Positions 1 to 10,403 of a stretch of DNA of 64,000 nucleotides are shown in pieces (the first letter of the stretch is position 1; each line of letters starts with the position of its first letter). The stretch comes from Ancistrus triradiatus (lineage: Eukaryota; Chordata; Actinopteri; Siluriformes; Loricariidae): positions 124,001 through 188,000 of the forward strand of contig JAJAGP010001337.1 of the NCBI GenBank assembly GCA_025084515.1, read 5' to 3'. The translations under genes were made by a program, and so were the position numbers. Under the pieces are notes generated by a model. That model was not told the DNA's origin and searched no databases. It worked only from the letters and a program-made list of their open reading frames with translations.

Positions 1-818
1 GCTAAGCAGTACTGGAAACTTTCAACTGGTAACCGTGTGCTTTGGTCAATGAACAAAGATGGGAGCTTTTTGGCAACAAATGCTGTAAGTGGGTCTGGCG
101 TAACACAAGAGCCGAGTCATGCAGAAAAGCACCTCATGCCCACTGTGAATACGGGGGGGGATCATTGATCCTGTGGGCCTGCTTCTCTTCCAAAGGCCCA
201 GGGAACTCTTGTTTAGGGTGCATGGCATCATATGCTTTTGAATACCAGACATTTAAACAAAATCTGGTGCTCTCTGCCCGAAGCTGAGGATGGAAAGTCA
301 CTGGGTCTCAACAGCAAATCATGACCTAAACATATGGCAAGCTCATCACAGAAATGGCTTGACCACACCAGAATCACAAGCTCCTCCTCCTGGGCCTCTC
401 GTCCCTCCAGACCTCAACCCCAGTGAAACCTGTGGGTTAGCTTAAGAGGAGAGTGCAGAGGAAGGACCCCCTGGTCGCTGGATGATTAGAGAGATTGTGC
501 AAAGAGTAATGGTCCCTCTTTCTGTGTTCAACCCATCTTGTGAAAACATATAGGAGAAATTAGGTGCTGTTTCGTTGGCAAAAGGGGGTTTGTACAAAGT
601 ATTAAACATCAGGGGTGCTAATAATTGTGGCACACTTGTGAGTAAAACAATTATTGGTGGGATTTTTTTTCCTACTGAATACTCCCTTGAGTTAAAGGGT
701 TGGAATTTTTACTCTTTTTTTTTTTTCCTCGTGGTACATTATTTAGAAGAAACACTCAATTTATTAGAAGCTAAAGAACACATCTTACCAGGGGTCCAAT
801 AATTATGGAGGCACTGTA
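1..818 (+). mobile_element. Tc1-like transposon remnant, cut by window edge
   Basis: Frame-broken Tc1/mariner transposase is readable on the plus strand. Residues GGGSLILWACFSSKGPGN (about 159-215) match the conserved GGGS-MVWGCFS block of Tc1 transposases, and a proline/asparagine-rich stretch near 400-430 matches the SPDLNP-E-LW block. The right terminal inverted repeat is GGTCCAATAATTATGGAGGC at about 792-812, ending in CACTGTA near 818. Multiple stops and frame changes make it inactive. The left end is outside the window. Confidence 0.8.
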
Positions 819-1071
819 TGTCCATATGATGTCCTTCACTCCTTGGGATATCAAGATGGACATGGCGAATCCAAGTACCGGAAGTGGAATTTGCGGAGGG
901 CAAGTCATTTTTAGGAGCATTAGAGACATTCTGTCCATGTCTGATATAGGTCATATAAAAGACAGTTTGACAGCCAATAATGGATTTGGGGAGAAAATCG
1001 GATGTGGGCCACTTTTAACCTTCCACTAAATGTAAACCCTATATTTTCATATGAAGCCAATTAAAGTGCAG

Positions 1072-1979
1072 CTAGATCAGATTGACAGTGGTGCACCCAA
1101 GCCATGAGATTGCACAGGCTGGACAGACCATGGAAGCGGGAGAAGCCTGCTCCTGTTGGGCTTTATATTTGGGATCTTGCTCGCGGAGCTTAACGTAACG
1201 GTCCCTGTTGGTGCTAAATCCCACCTCTCCTCCGAGACCATGCTCCTGCTCGATCTCCCTCATCACCAGCATGTTCTCAGTGACAGCAGGGCCAAACCAC
1301 TGGGCATTCAGCCCTGCTGTGATCACAGCTACAAAGAACATAGCCATCTGACAATAAAACACAAATGTGTGTGTGAGCGTTCATGGAGTTTTGTTTCAAA
1401 GCAGCCAGTCACATATTATATTTTCTTCATTTCCAGCTGTCAGTTACTTTTTCCCATTTTTTTGAGTGAAATATCTTAAAACATTGTTTATTTTGAACAA
1501 ATCAACAAATCTGTATTCACAAATTTGAACACAGTGTAAATTTGATTGACAAAATCAATAATAAACAATAAAGATGTGCTCACTTGTATAGTCTCATGCC
1601 AGTCCAGCAGCTCTCGGGGATGGTACACTGCATATATTGCCAAGTTGACTGTGTTACTGCCTAACAGGCAGAAGAAATACACGGGGAAGAGCTTGCTTTG
1701 CACCAGGCCAAATGTGTGTAAAGAGACTTGGGACACTAACACAAACCCTGAAGGAACCATATGACAAAATTAGGACCTGATGACGTGATGTAACCATGAA
1801 CAAACATTTTATCCATATTGCTTAGCTGTATGTATGTATGCTGCAAACAAATGAGAGATTGTGTAGAAGGACGGTGTACCTGCAATAAATGACACCCAGA
1901 ATTGCATTCCCCAAGAGAATGAAATCAGCAGCAGGTGAAACACTTTCACCAGTTCTGTTGGGTCTCCTTCTGTGGCCAT
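1072..1979 (-). CDS. tmem205: Transmembrane protein 205 (last exon carries frame breaks)
   Basis: Small multi-pass membrane protein of the TMEM205 family; in mammals it is linked to the secretory pathway and cisplatin export, and its biochemical role is poorly defined. Three coding exons: 1880-1979, 1584-1747 and 1072-1347. Exon 1 starts at ATG 1979 (MATEGDPTELVKVFHLLL) and ends at donor GTACAC; exon 2 has HTFGLVQSKLFPVYF and ends at donor GTGAGC; exon 3 starts MAMFFVAVITAGLNAQWFG and has EHGLGGEV and LREQDPKYKAQ. Exon phases join cleanly (100 + 164 nt = 88 codons). A CAG acceptor at 1989-1991, just upstream of the ATG, implies a separate 5' UTR exon. After KYKAQ the conserved FSRFHGLSSLCNL continues one frame away (about 1142-1158), then LGCTTVNLI returns in the first frame (about 1096-1104) before a stop at 1072, giving 179 residues against about 189 in mammals. 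These two shifts may be sequence errors. Identity is from family motifs and synteny with elof1 and cnn1. Confidence 0.92.
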
Positions 1980-2049
1980 TGTAAACTTCTGACAGAGAGA
2001 ATCACACATTAACCAAACATACAAACAGAGCTGTAGCTAGATTAGACGC

Positions 2050-2945
2050 ACAAACTTTACAGTGCTGGCATACTCAAATTTGGATAACTGTTGGTGTCAG
2101 TCAGTTACAAAAGCCATTTTTCTTGTACTTAGAATTTAAGTAACATAGTTTGTAGTTTAACAGATGTCTAAGGGCAGCTGTTCTGGTGTATTTCCTAGCA
2201 ATTACAGCTGAACCCAGAATTTACCTCATTCCAGAACATGGTTTGGATAGAGCATACTGGGAAAGGCTATTTCCAAATTACTTATGGGAAAATACCATAT
2301 TCGAGCTTATGCTATTTCAAACCTCTCCTATTTTCAAAGATGTCCGCATCATTGTGGCTCAAGGGACTATCCGACTGGCTGTCTACCCTGGTGTGTCAAG
2401 TTGAATGTATTTATATAGCGCCTGCAGCCTCGTGCCTATGACTTGCATCGCACCCGTGCCAATATCTCACGTTAAAGCACTCCCTCGCATTTATTATTGC
2501 TTAAATGAAATGAATTTGACCAGAAAAAAACCTGAAATATCTTGGGTTCCTACTGTTTGCAATGAATAAGAAGTTAAAGGAAATGTAAGGAACACTGTAT
2601 ATTTTTTATTTGCATTTTCCATACCGTCCCGACTTTTTCTGATTTGGGGTTGTAGAAAATACAATAAAATAGAGAATATAAGCAAGTCTCTGAGCATTAT
2701 AGTCCAGTACCAGTGCAGTCACTGAAGGATTTCAGGTCATCTAACATTTAGTGTGAGAGAGAGTGTGTGTGTGTGTGTCCACGTTCCATTGCCCTGGTTA
2801 GATTACTCTTCAGCAAATGTTTCTTTCCATTTGTACATAAAAAAAAAAAACAGTAAAATGTCCTCTATTGTCTAAAAGTCTGACTTTTCTAGTGCTTTAC
2901 CTTATAATTAACCACTGAAAATGAGAGCTGAGTATCCTGGGACTC
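2050..2945. other. Probable tmem205 5' intron, no gene
   Basis: AT-rich sequence between tmem205 coding exon 1 and its presumed 5' UTR exon. It holds a short (GT)n tract at about 2762-2778 and an A run near 2839-2850. The segment at 2200-2400 has open frames on the plus strand, but I see no domain, splice pattern or family match in it. Confidence 0.5.
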
Positions 2946-2947
2946 GG

Positions 2948-3128
2948 GAGCCTAGCCGTTAAGGTACTGGACTATGGACCAGAAGGTCCAGGGTTCAAAT
3001 CCCACCTCTGCCAAGCTGCCACTGTTGGGTCCTTGAGCAAGGCCCTTAACCCACAATTGCTTGGATTGAAAGTCGCCCTGGATTGTAAGATGCCCTGAAT
3101 AAGGTTATTGCATGTAAATGTACTGTAA
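2948..3128 (+). repeat. tRNA-derived SINE copy 1
   Basis: Pol III-type SINE. The A-box region is GCCTAGCCGTTAAGGTACTG and the B-box region is GGTCCAGGGTTCAAATCCC, followed by the family body (CTGCCACTGTTGGGTCCTTG) and a decayed tail. It is the reference for about ten related copies in the window. Confidence 0.85.
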
Positions 3129-3129
3129 A

Positions 3130-4130
3130 TATCAACAAGATGATATTCAAAACAAGATCTACATCCGCTTTGTTTGCTAATACACAACACTCATTCAGGG
3201 CATTTGATTTATTAACAACTAAATTTTTTATAGTAGCATATTACCATACTGCTTAATTCCTAATTTGGACAACAGAAGCTTTTTGACCAAAGTACAATAA
3301 TGTCTTTCAAACATAAGTATTTAACGTGCAGATTTTTTAAAATCATGCTAGTCTACACTACAAATGTGGGCCTTGAAATTTGTATGTGCAATTTCCAATT
3401 GCTATTAATAAATTCGCTCTGGACCTTGAGCAATGCCCTTGACCAGTTGCAGCTCGTTTTGCTCTGGATAGGGTTTTCTACAACTTCTAGAATGGCATGT
3501 ACCAGTGAAGGCATTAAGCAACATCTTGACCAACAAGTTTCAACCTACATGTCTGCAAATATACCTTGCTCATGAAATCGTGATTGCTCCGTGATTAGGT
3601 ATATGGGTTACTAAAAGTTGTGACACAAAGCTGCCAGTGTTGCCCCTGCCCAAGACCTTTAAACTGCACGAACGTTCTGGTTTTAGAGTGTCTGCCAAAT
3701 GCTGTAACGGTAAGGCATTAATAAATTTCGGGAACCAATGGTTTGCTATGCACTGTAGTATCACCCATTGTGGTATATCTGGTTCCATTTGAAACATGAC
3801 AATGATCAAGTCAGTTAGGGTAGTGGACGAAGGCGTTAAAGTCCTGTGACTAGCATGTTGGCCGTCTAACTAACAGGCGGTGCAGGAAAGATAACCAGGT
3901 GTTATCTGTTTGGTTTTGATAACAGATGGGTCTGTGCTGCTTGTCGTTTTTTGCGCAGGAGTTAATAAATGTTTAGGGTTTAGCTGTGTCCCTTGCGTTC
4001 AGTATTCCGTTTTTAATACGGGACTAAATAAATTATGATCGTTGAATCTTTTCTCCGCAAACGTCAACTGCTGCTGCTAAGCGCCTCAGGTGTATCAAAT
4101 ATGCCAACAATAATGAAACACACATAAACA
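3130..4130. other. Intronic/intergenic DNA with a SINE tail scrap
   Basis: No exon or complete repeat recognised. The part at about 3635-3715 reads like the middle and tail of the SINE family (TGCCCCTGCCCAAGACC, then GTGTCTGCCAAATGCTGTAA). The rest is unique AT-rich sequence. Confidence 0.45.
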
Positions 4131-4137
4131 TACATAC

Positions 4138-4330
4138 CTCTACGTCTCGGTTTTGGTCACATTGGCTCTTTCCCGTTCATAAAGTCACTTTTCTTTAAGC
4201 ACGCCCTTAAAAAAAAACCCGCAAATAAAACCCGCGAATCAACTCCTGTATTGGAAACAGTAACGCCTCATATTATCCAATAAAGCAAGCTTGAATATTC
4301 ATAATCCCGCCCTTAAAGGAAAGGCTCAAA
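4138..4330 (-). promoter_or_regulatory. Putative tmem205 promoter and 5' UTR exon
   Basis: On the minus strand a good donor (GAG|GTATGT) lies at 4138, so a non-coding first exon ending there could splice to the acceptor at 1989 upstream of the tmem205 start codon. Just upstream are a CCAAT box (GAGCCAATGTG, near 4165), a GGGCGTG motif near 4202 and an inverted CCAAT (ATCCAATAAAG) near 4276. Inferred from position and motifs only; no transcript evidence is visible. Confidence 0.35.
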
Positions 4331-4338
4331 ATCCAACC

Positions 4339-4736
4339 GTTTTGGGTTTTTTTTTGGTGGGTTTTTTTTTTGTTTTGTGTGTGTTTTTGTTTTTAGTGGT
4401 TTTTTTTTTTGTTTTGTGTTGGTTTTTTTGTTTGTCTGTTTGTTGTTTTTGTGGGTTTTGGTTTGTAGTTTTGGTTTTTTGTTTTTGGTTTGGTTTTTTT
4501 GTTTTTTGTTTTTGGTTGTTTTTTTTTTTTTTTTTTTTTAGTGTGTATTTTTCTTGTTTTTTTTTTTTGTTTATGTTTTTTTTTTAATTTTTGGTATGAT
4601 TTTTGTTTGTTTTTGTATTTATTTTTTTGTGTGTTGTATATTTTGTGTTTTGTTGTTTTTTTTTTGTTGTGTTTTTGGTTTGGTTTTTTGTTGTTGGTTT
4701 TTGTGGTGTTGTTGTTGTTTTTTGTTTTTTTGTGGT
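4339..4736. repeat. About 400-base T/G-only low-complexity tract
   Basis: Almost entirely T with scattered G: only two C residues and about a dozen A residues across some 400 bases. Homopolymer T runs reach more than 20. Open frames across it on either strand (Phe/Val/Cys-rich or Lys/Asn/Thr-rich) come from composition and are not genes. It could be a decayed poly(T)/(GT) satellite or a poorly resolved homopolymer region. Confidence 0.85.
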
Positions 4737-4959
4737 CTTCTTTCTTCATCCTCAAGTAACATGAATGCAGTGTGTGCTGTCCTGTATTTTCGTTGCATAT
4801 ATTAGCATATAAGTTTTTTTTTTACACAGCTAAAGGTCAATTCTACCCTTTGTGAGGGTATGAATCCTTTCAAAATGATGAATTACTGGTCTCACATATT
4901 ACTGCTTGGTGCTTTGTGTATATTCATGTCTTGTTCCTGTTTATCCTGGCCATGGGGGT

Positions 4960-5290
4960 CCAGTGCCTGTCCTGGGGAATTGTGTGTTCAGCAAACCATT
5001 TTTGTGTTGATCTGTATACAAGTTTTGGATCATTGTCCTGCTGGAAGATTTAATGATGACCCATTTTTAGTTTCTTGGTAGAAGCAGACATTTTGATTTC
5101 AAATGTCCGGCTATTCCATGGACTCCATTGATACCATGCACCCTAACAAGGTTCCCAGGGTTTTGGGAGAAGAAATAACCCCTTGACATCACAGACCATC
5201 CACCATACTTAAGAGTGGGCATCAGGTTATTTTCAGTGTAGTCATCCTTCTTTTTTGTTCCATATGCCAACAGAACATGATTTCAGTAAC
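4960..5290 (-). mobile_element. Tc1-like transposase fragment
   Basis: The minus strand at 5067-5270 reads PTLKYGG-SVMSRGYFFSQNPGNLVRVHGI, the decayed PTVKHGGGSVMVWGCFS block of Tc1 transposases. The plus-strand phrase TTTTGGATCATTGTCCTGCTGG near 5026 is the complementary DNDPKH region. No intact ends found. Confidence 0.75.
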
Positions 5291-5309
5291 ACTTCCAGGT
5301 TTGAATAAA

Positions 5310-5560
5310 AGCTTGGCCACTGCCTGTGTGGAGTTTGCTTTTTCTCCTTTTGTCTGCATGGATTTCTTCTGGGTACTCCTGCATACCCCCACATTACAAA
5401 AATTGTGTTAGGTCAACTGGTGCATCTGTTGTATTCAGGTGTGAGTGTTTGGCTGTCAACGCATGTCTGTGTGTGCATTTCCTGCAAACCTGTGGATGAT
5501 TTACAAACATTTATAACACACTCTGGATAAGGGTGTCTGCTAAATGACATAAATGTTTGG
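5310..5560 (+). repeat. Dispersed repeat tail, probably non-LTR retrotransposon
   Basis: Carries the widespread teleost pattern of a 'TGGAGTTTGC...TTCTTCTGGGTACTCC...GTTAGGTCAACTGG' motif series, followed at 5524-5550 by the SINE/LINE tail CTCTGGATAAGGGTGTCTGC. Decayed and without coding capacity. Confidence 0.55.
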
Positions 5561-5859
5561 GATGCTGGTCAAAAAGTATGACTGTGAAATTTCTATGCAT
5601 GTTGGTGCAAGTTTTATGCTGTTTGATACTGGTTTAAATGGTGAACTCACATGGTCTTGCTGGTAACGCTGGTTGATGAGCACACCATTATCCATTATTT
5701 TTAGCCTAGACATTAATTTGAATGACACAGTTACACAAACACATATGGAGGTGATGTTCGGGGGGTCAACTTGTGTAATATATTTACATTTATGATATTA
5801 CGTTTACTTTATTTTTAACCTTACCTCGTTGCTATCTTCACGCTTTGATGGACTCTGAA

Positions 5860-5945
5860 GCGAATAACGTCACGTAGTGAAGTTAGTATCGGGCAGGAGA
5901 TGGCGCTCAGTCCAATCTGGCACGTTTATTAAACCACAGAAGAAC
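5860..5945 (+). promoter_or_regulatory. elof1 core promoter
   Basis: Upstream of the non-coding first exon of elof1: a CRE-like ACGTCACGT at 5868-5876, a CCAAT box at 5912-5916, and a local rise in CpG compared with its flanks. No TATA box is obvious, as expected for a housekeeping gene. The start site is inferred to lie around 5935-5950. Confidence 0.55.
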
Positions 5946-6006
5946 TACACGACGCGGGTTTGTTGTGTACGACTTGGATCGCTTTGCAATTGTTCTTTTT
6001 TTGTTG
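5946..6006 (+). other. elof1: elof1 non-coding exon 1 (5' UTR)
   Basis: The segment ends at a strong donor, TTG|GTAAGTAAT, at 6006/6007, and contains no ATG. The next acceptor that makes sense is CTCCAG at 6893, 15 bases before the elof1 start codon. The 5' boundary is approximate. Confidence 0.6.
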
Positions 6007-6329
6007 GTAAGTAATTATGGATTGTAAAAACTGTTATGTTTAGTTTTTGTGCTTGAAAACACAATTGTGCATTAGAAAAATCACATAGAGAGGACTGGTC
6101 TGTGAAATAAAAGCACTGAGACTTGTCCCTTGTTGTGTAGCGTTAGCGTGACCTCGGTTTTGTTTATAGTACACCCGCATCGGATATAGGTAGACGTCTT
6201 ATAGTTATAAAAAACATAGCAACGACTAAAATAGGAAAATTTGGTAGTAGTAACTTAATGATTGATTTTAGCCCACATTGGTTGGCTTTTCATTCTGTAG
6301 CTATCTGTCTTTACTCAGTATTGTTCGCT

Positions 6330-6640
6330 CCATTCACTTCCCACACCTGTTTAATCCAGTTCATGGTCGCGTGGAGCCTAACCGGCAGCACAGGGAGCAA
6401 TGTGGTAACAAATCCTAGGCAGGGGGCCTGTCCATTGCAGGTCACCTGCACACACTCATTCACACTGGGACACTTTAGAGATGGACAGATGACCCAGGAC
6501 ATGTCATTGGAATGTGGGAGGAATCCACACAAGACACAGGGAGAACATACAAACTCCACACAGGCAGCAGCTGGGATGTCAAGGACTCGAACGTGGGTCT
6601 CTGGAGCTGTGAGACGAGATGCTAGCACTCTACAGTGGGT
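6330..6640 (-). repeat. Dispersed retrotransposon-tail repeat in elof1 intron 1
   Basis: Contains GGAATGTGGGAGGAATCC, GGGAGAACATACAAACTCC and a weak B-box-like GGACTCGAACGTGGGTC, the reverse complement of the GTTTCCTCC...CAGTCCAAAGACATGC repeat seen elsewhere in this window. Open frames of 130-146 codons run through it on both strands, but they are chance frames in a repeat. Confidence 0.6.
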
Positions 6641-6908
6641 ACCCTTGTTCGAACCTTTTGGCTGGGGTTGGATGTCTCTTTTTTCTACTATGTCATAATG
6701 CACAAAGATGAACCGTCATTAAGACCTTATTGGCTTAATGATTGGCTTACTCATTAAGACTGAGTGAGAAAGACACAACGCTTGCCGCCCTGCAACTAAT
6801 AGTGTGCTGTTAGATAACAAATGCTGTTATTCTCAAATGTACTTTTGGGAAGTTATGTTTAACGCTACTGTTATGCTCGTATTTTTTCTCCAGACTAACT
6901 CCTTTCCG

Positions 6909-7434
6909 ATGGGTCGCAGAAAATCGAAGCGAAAGCCTCCACCCAAGAAGAAAATGACTGGAAACCTGGACACCAGTTTTACCTGCCCCCTTCTGTAACC
7001 ACGAGAATCCTGCGATGTTTAAAATGTCGAATAAACAAAAAAACGATTTTACATAACTGTGCTGTTCTAATTGTGACTTTTAAGGTGTATTGCTTTCTTA
7101 ACACTGGTTGTGTTTAATCCATTTCAGGGAACGAGTCGAACACGGGAATAATATCCTGTACTGTGTGCTTGGAGGAGTTCCAGACACCAATTACCTGTAT
7201 CCTTTACTGCTATTTGACTCCCGTTTGTGTGCCTTAGCATACTCTATTTGGATATACACTTTATTTGTAATATGTTCTAATGTAAAGTGATAATTAGGGT
7301 CTAGATAAATATTTTACTATTTATACATTGAAAAACTTCATTTTTCCCTTAACCATTTGTATCAGATCTCTCCTGAACCTGTAGATGTTGTACACAGCGA
7401 TTGGATAGATGCGTGTGAAGCAGCCCAATCGTAA
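6909..7434 (+). CDS. elof1: Transcription elongation factor 1 homologue ELOF1 (frame-broken)
   Basis: ELOF1 is an 83-residue zinc-ribbon protein that binds elongating RNA polymerase II and acts in elongation and transcription-coupled repair. Coding exons: 6909-7025, 7128-7196, 7366-7434. Exon 2 opens with the near-invariant basic tail MGRRKSKRKPPPKKKMTG. The four zinc-binding cysteines are recognisable: the first CxxC at about 6984-6996 and the second in SCTVCLEEFQTPIT of exon 3. Exon 4 holds EPVDV, SDWIDACEAA and a stop. The reading frame is broken several times against the ultraconserved family: an extra C in the run 6986-6990, a missing A near 7006, an extra T near 7018-7020 (first stop met at 6996), about two bases short near 7132-7140, and small shifts near 7371 and 7424-7431. 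The exon-2 donor (AT|GTCGAA) is weak. Intact introns rule out a processed pseudogene; poor consensus sequence is the likelier cause, genuine decay the alternative. Confidence 0.9.
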
Positions 7435-7710
7435 CTCGTCTTAAACGTTTCAAGAAGAAACCAGAAACATTTTTCCATCTCAACATCTCTGGAACTCGGT
7501 TTGTCTCATGTTGGAATGGGACATGTTTCAGTCATGCTACCTGGTTCCTTTTCCTTAATGTTACACAATTAAAATGTTAGTTGAAATCATGAATTAACAT
7601 GTTGTTACCCACATAGTAAACCCATTTGCTTTCTCTTCAGAACTTGCTTTCTTTTATGTTGTTGAATAATTTTAGGCTTTTATGTGAGTGATGATTGGGT
7701 AACTGTGACC

Positions 7711-7716
7711 AATAAA
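7711..7716 (+). terminator. elof1 polyadenylation signal
   Basis: AATAAA lies 277 bases after the elof1 stop, followed about 20 bases later by a GT-rich stretch (TTCTGTGTAAAGG). Position and spacing fit a 3' end near 7735. Confidence 0.6.
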
Positions 7717-7739
7717 CATTTCTGCATAACCTTCTGTGT

Positions 7740-10050
7740 AAAGGAACGTTTGTCTTTCCTCCATTACTGCTGCAAGTCATTGTTAAAGTTGTAAAGATGT
7801 GTCTGAAGAACAAAGTTTAACTGACAATCATGTTGCAAGCCCCACCTGGGATTTGAATCCAGGCCTTCACCAACTCCTGTCATTGAAGCTGCAGTTGTCT
7901 TAACAATTTACTGTTAATTAAGAATGGTGTAGTTACAAGATATATAGGTTGAAGTTAATGTGACTAAGTTTGCTGTTTCTTGAGTACACTGGCAAAAGAG
8001 CAGCCATTGATGATACACCACATAAATAAACATCAAATAGTCATTATTCAAATGTACCTTGTTCTGGAAATGGCCGAGACAAATGTATAAATATATTAGT
8101 TAATATTAATACAATATATGAGCCACATAGCAAGAAAGAGGTGATTAACTAATGAAATTGAATTAATGAAAAGCTTTGGTCCGATAGACTAAAACGAGTT
8201 AAATAGGCCTAACTGAATCTGCGTGTTTACGTTCAGTATGTTGTGTCTGATCATTTTCACTCAAGGACATGTATGGATAAATACTTTTACTTGGTTACTT
8301 CTATATAAATCTGTTATTCTAAATACATTTTGCATAAAATTGTGAGTTTTAGGATTTTGATATCCACATCTTTAAACGGAAGCAAAACTGAGTGGACTAA
8401 AAATGACCACTAGTTGGCAATAGAGTTTAGCTTCACGAGTCGTTATAGACTCGTTTGACACCTCGTCCAGTTTTCTATATTTTAGTTTTTAGCGTTTCTC
8501 CTCGAACTTATTAACGTGCTTCAACTGAGCAACTCAAGTGGCTAGCACAAGAAGAGGACCACTTAAAACATTTTGCAGGCACTCTTTTCCAGTGCGACTT
8601 AAGTGCGACAATTGAGGTGGAATGTTAACACGAGCCCATCAGTAGCAGCTTGGCAGAGCTGGGATTTGAGTTCCCCACTTTCTGATTAGTAGTCCAGAGC
8701 CATTGAGCCTCCCTGTCGTCATATAACGTAGAAGAGGAAGCTGTTTTCATGTAACAGATCTGCATTTTGGCAGCACCCACTGTGTAGTTAATGTGATTTT
8801 CTTGATGGGTTTCAAAACACATTCTACATTAACTGATGTGCAGATGGAATGGCTACAGAATCCCTTGATGAACTTACAGTTGTGATTCTGACATTTTGAA
8901 ATTGTAAAAGGAAGTTAGTGACAAAGAGTCGAGTCTAGACCCCAGTTTAGCAGGCAGAGGTGACAAGTCTCCCTGTCATACAGTGTGTAAGAAAGAAATT
9001 TTATTTTGTTTTGCCTTAATCCTGTTCAGCTTATTCTAGAATACACATGCCACATGGAAGCATGCACCCAGAACATTGCATGACTAGGTAGGGGGTCCCT
9101 GTTTCAGCACCAGGGATGATAAACCTGTCTGAATCTCCTCCTTCAGATACAGTCAGTCATGCCTGGATGATGTCAAACCTGACCAGAAGACATCACAAGG
9201 ATTTGAATGTGGATCACTGTGGTATTGGGCTAACAAAATTAATATTGTACATATTAATAGGCCAAGTTCAGACTTTTCTATAGAAATGTTATATTAAAGG
9301 TAAAAAAGGGTTAAAATTATACTACTGTAAATGTTTTGTGTCACAATACTGCAGATTTTTATATAAACTGGTAAAAATGCACATTAATTCTGTTTTTATC
9401 CTTTCTACCCATGTTATTGTCTCCTAGAATATCTTTGTGTATATAACCATATGTTCTATATAGAGACAGTTTTTATTGTTTTTAGCTTTTTGTTTCATGT
9501 TTTATCCCCAGTTGTCCTGGTCAGGATCGTGGAAGAGTCCGGCACCTACCATGAAAATCACAGTTTATGTACCCTGAATGGGCCCCAACTTCATATTAGG
9601 GCCAGCAGGTGTCGCTGTTGGTAGAGACTGGCCTACTCTACTTTATACACAGCGAATTGTGCCTGTATGACTCCTGATCCAGTTGAAAGGTGGATGGACA
9701 ACAGTGTTAGACCCGAGTACCTAAAGGCAATTGCTACAGATTTCTCCTAAAATGGCTAAAATTGACTGTCCACTGTCACAAAGGCTCTTATGGTTACAGT
9801 GAACTAACAGAAATCCTCACTGTTCGGAATGTATTTTTACTGGATTTGGATTAGTGAGGCACTGAAGTAAATATTCTTGGATGAAACCAGAACCAAAATT
9901 TTGCACACACTGTGCTGCAAACTGAAACCGATAGGTTTGTTTGCTTTGGAGTGTGAAGGATACTTTTCGGTGTTCCTCAGACTTCCTCACTAGTTCCTCA
10001 CACTCCCCTGGCCTAGCCCTGCACCACCAGCGAGCCCGTCTGTTTGAGCA
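7740..10050. other. Intergenic DNA with SINE-like scraps
   Basis: Between the convergent elof1 and cnn1 genes. A minus-strand tRNA-like B-box (GGATTCAAATCCCAGGTGGG) at about 7844-7864 and a SINE head at 8636-8715 (minus, with AGCTTGGCAGAGCTGGG in plus-strand reading) are decayed SINE copies. Otherwise AT-rich unique sequence with no exon pattern. Confidence 0.5.
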
Positions 10051-10307
10051 CGGAGCAGTGTCTCACGATTGTCTCTCGTCAAACTGATTTTGAGACTTTA
10101 GGACTCTCAAACAAGCTGTAATAGCTGAGAATGTGTGCAACACTACTTAGAACAGTGCTTTACATTCTCTGATCCTGTTAAGCCCCAGCTCCAGAAGGCC
10201 CCAGAAGATTAGGTGTGAAACTGAATGAATGAGTAAAAGTCTTAAAAATCAGCTTCAGTCTCAAGTGAGATGCAGGCAGTGGTGAGCGAGGAAGAAAGAA
10301 GCATGCA

Positions 10308-10341
10308 TGAGACACTGCTCAAATAAAAGAGCAGTGTCTCA
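10308..10341. repeat. 13-bp perfect hairpin
   Basis: TGAGACACTGCTC (10308-10320), an 8-base AT loop, then GAGCAGTGTCTCA (10329-10341). The right-arm word also occurs 270 bases upstream in direct orientation at 10053-10065. It abuts the truncated SINE that starts at 10344. Confidence 0.9.
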
Positions 10342-10343
10342 CT

Positions 10344-10403
10344 GTGGTAGCCTAGCGGTTAAGGTACTGGACTGGTACTGGTACTGGTACTGGACTAGTG
10401 GTA
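10344..10403 (+). repeat. Truncated SINE head with GGTACT expansion (copy 2)
   Basis: Begins with the family head GTGGTAGCCTAGCGGTTAAG, then the segment GGTACTGGACT is expanded into repeated GGTACT units and the copy stops. No B box, body or tail follows. A 37-bp hairpin begins at the next base. Confidence 0.8.

Noticed and set aside
4291..4805. Phe-, Val- or Lys/Asn-rich open frames on both strands
   Set aside because: Produced by the T/G-only composition of 4339-4736; not a coating or membrane protein.
6258..6703. Open frames of 146 (plus) and 130 (minus) codons
   Set aside because: Both cover a dispersed retrotransposon-tail repeat inside elof1 intron 1; no protein family match.
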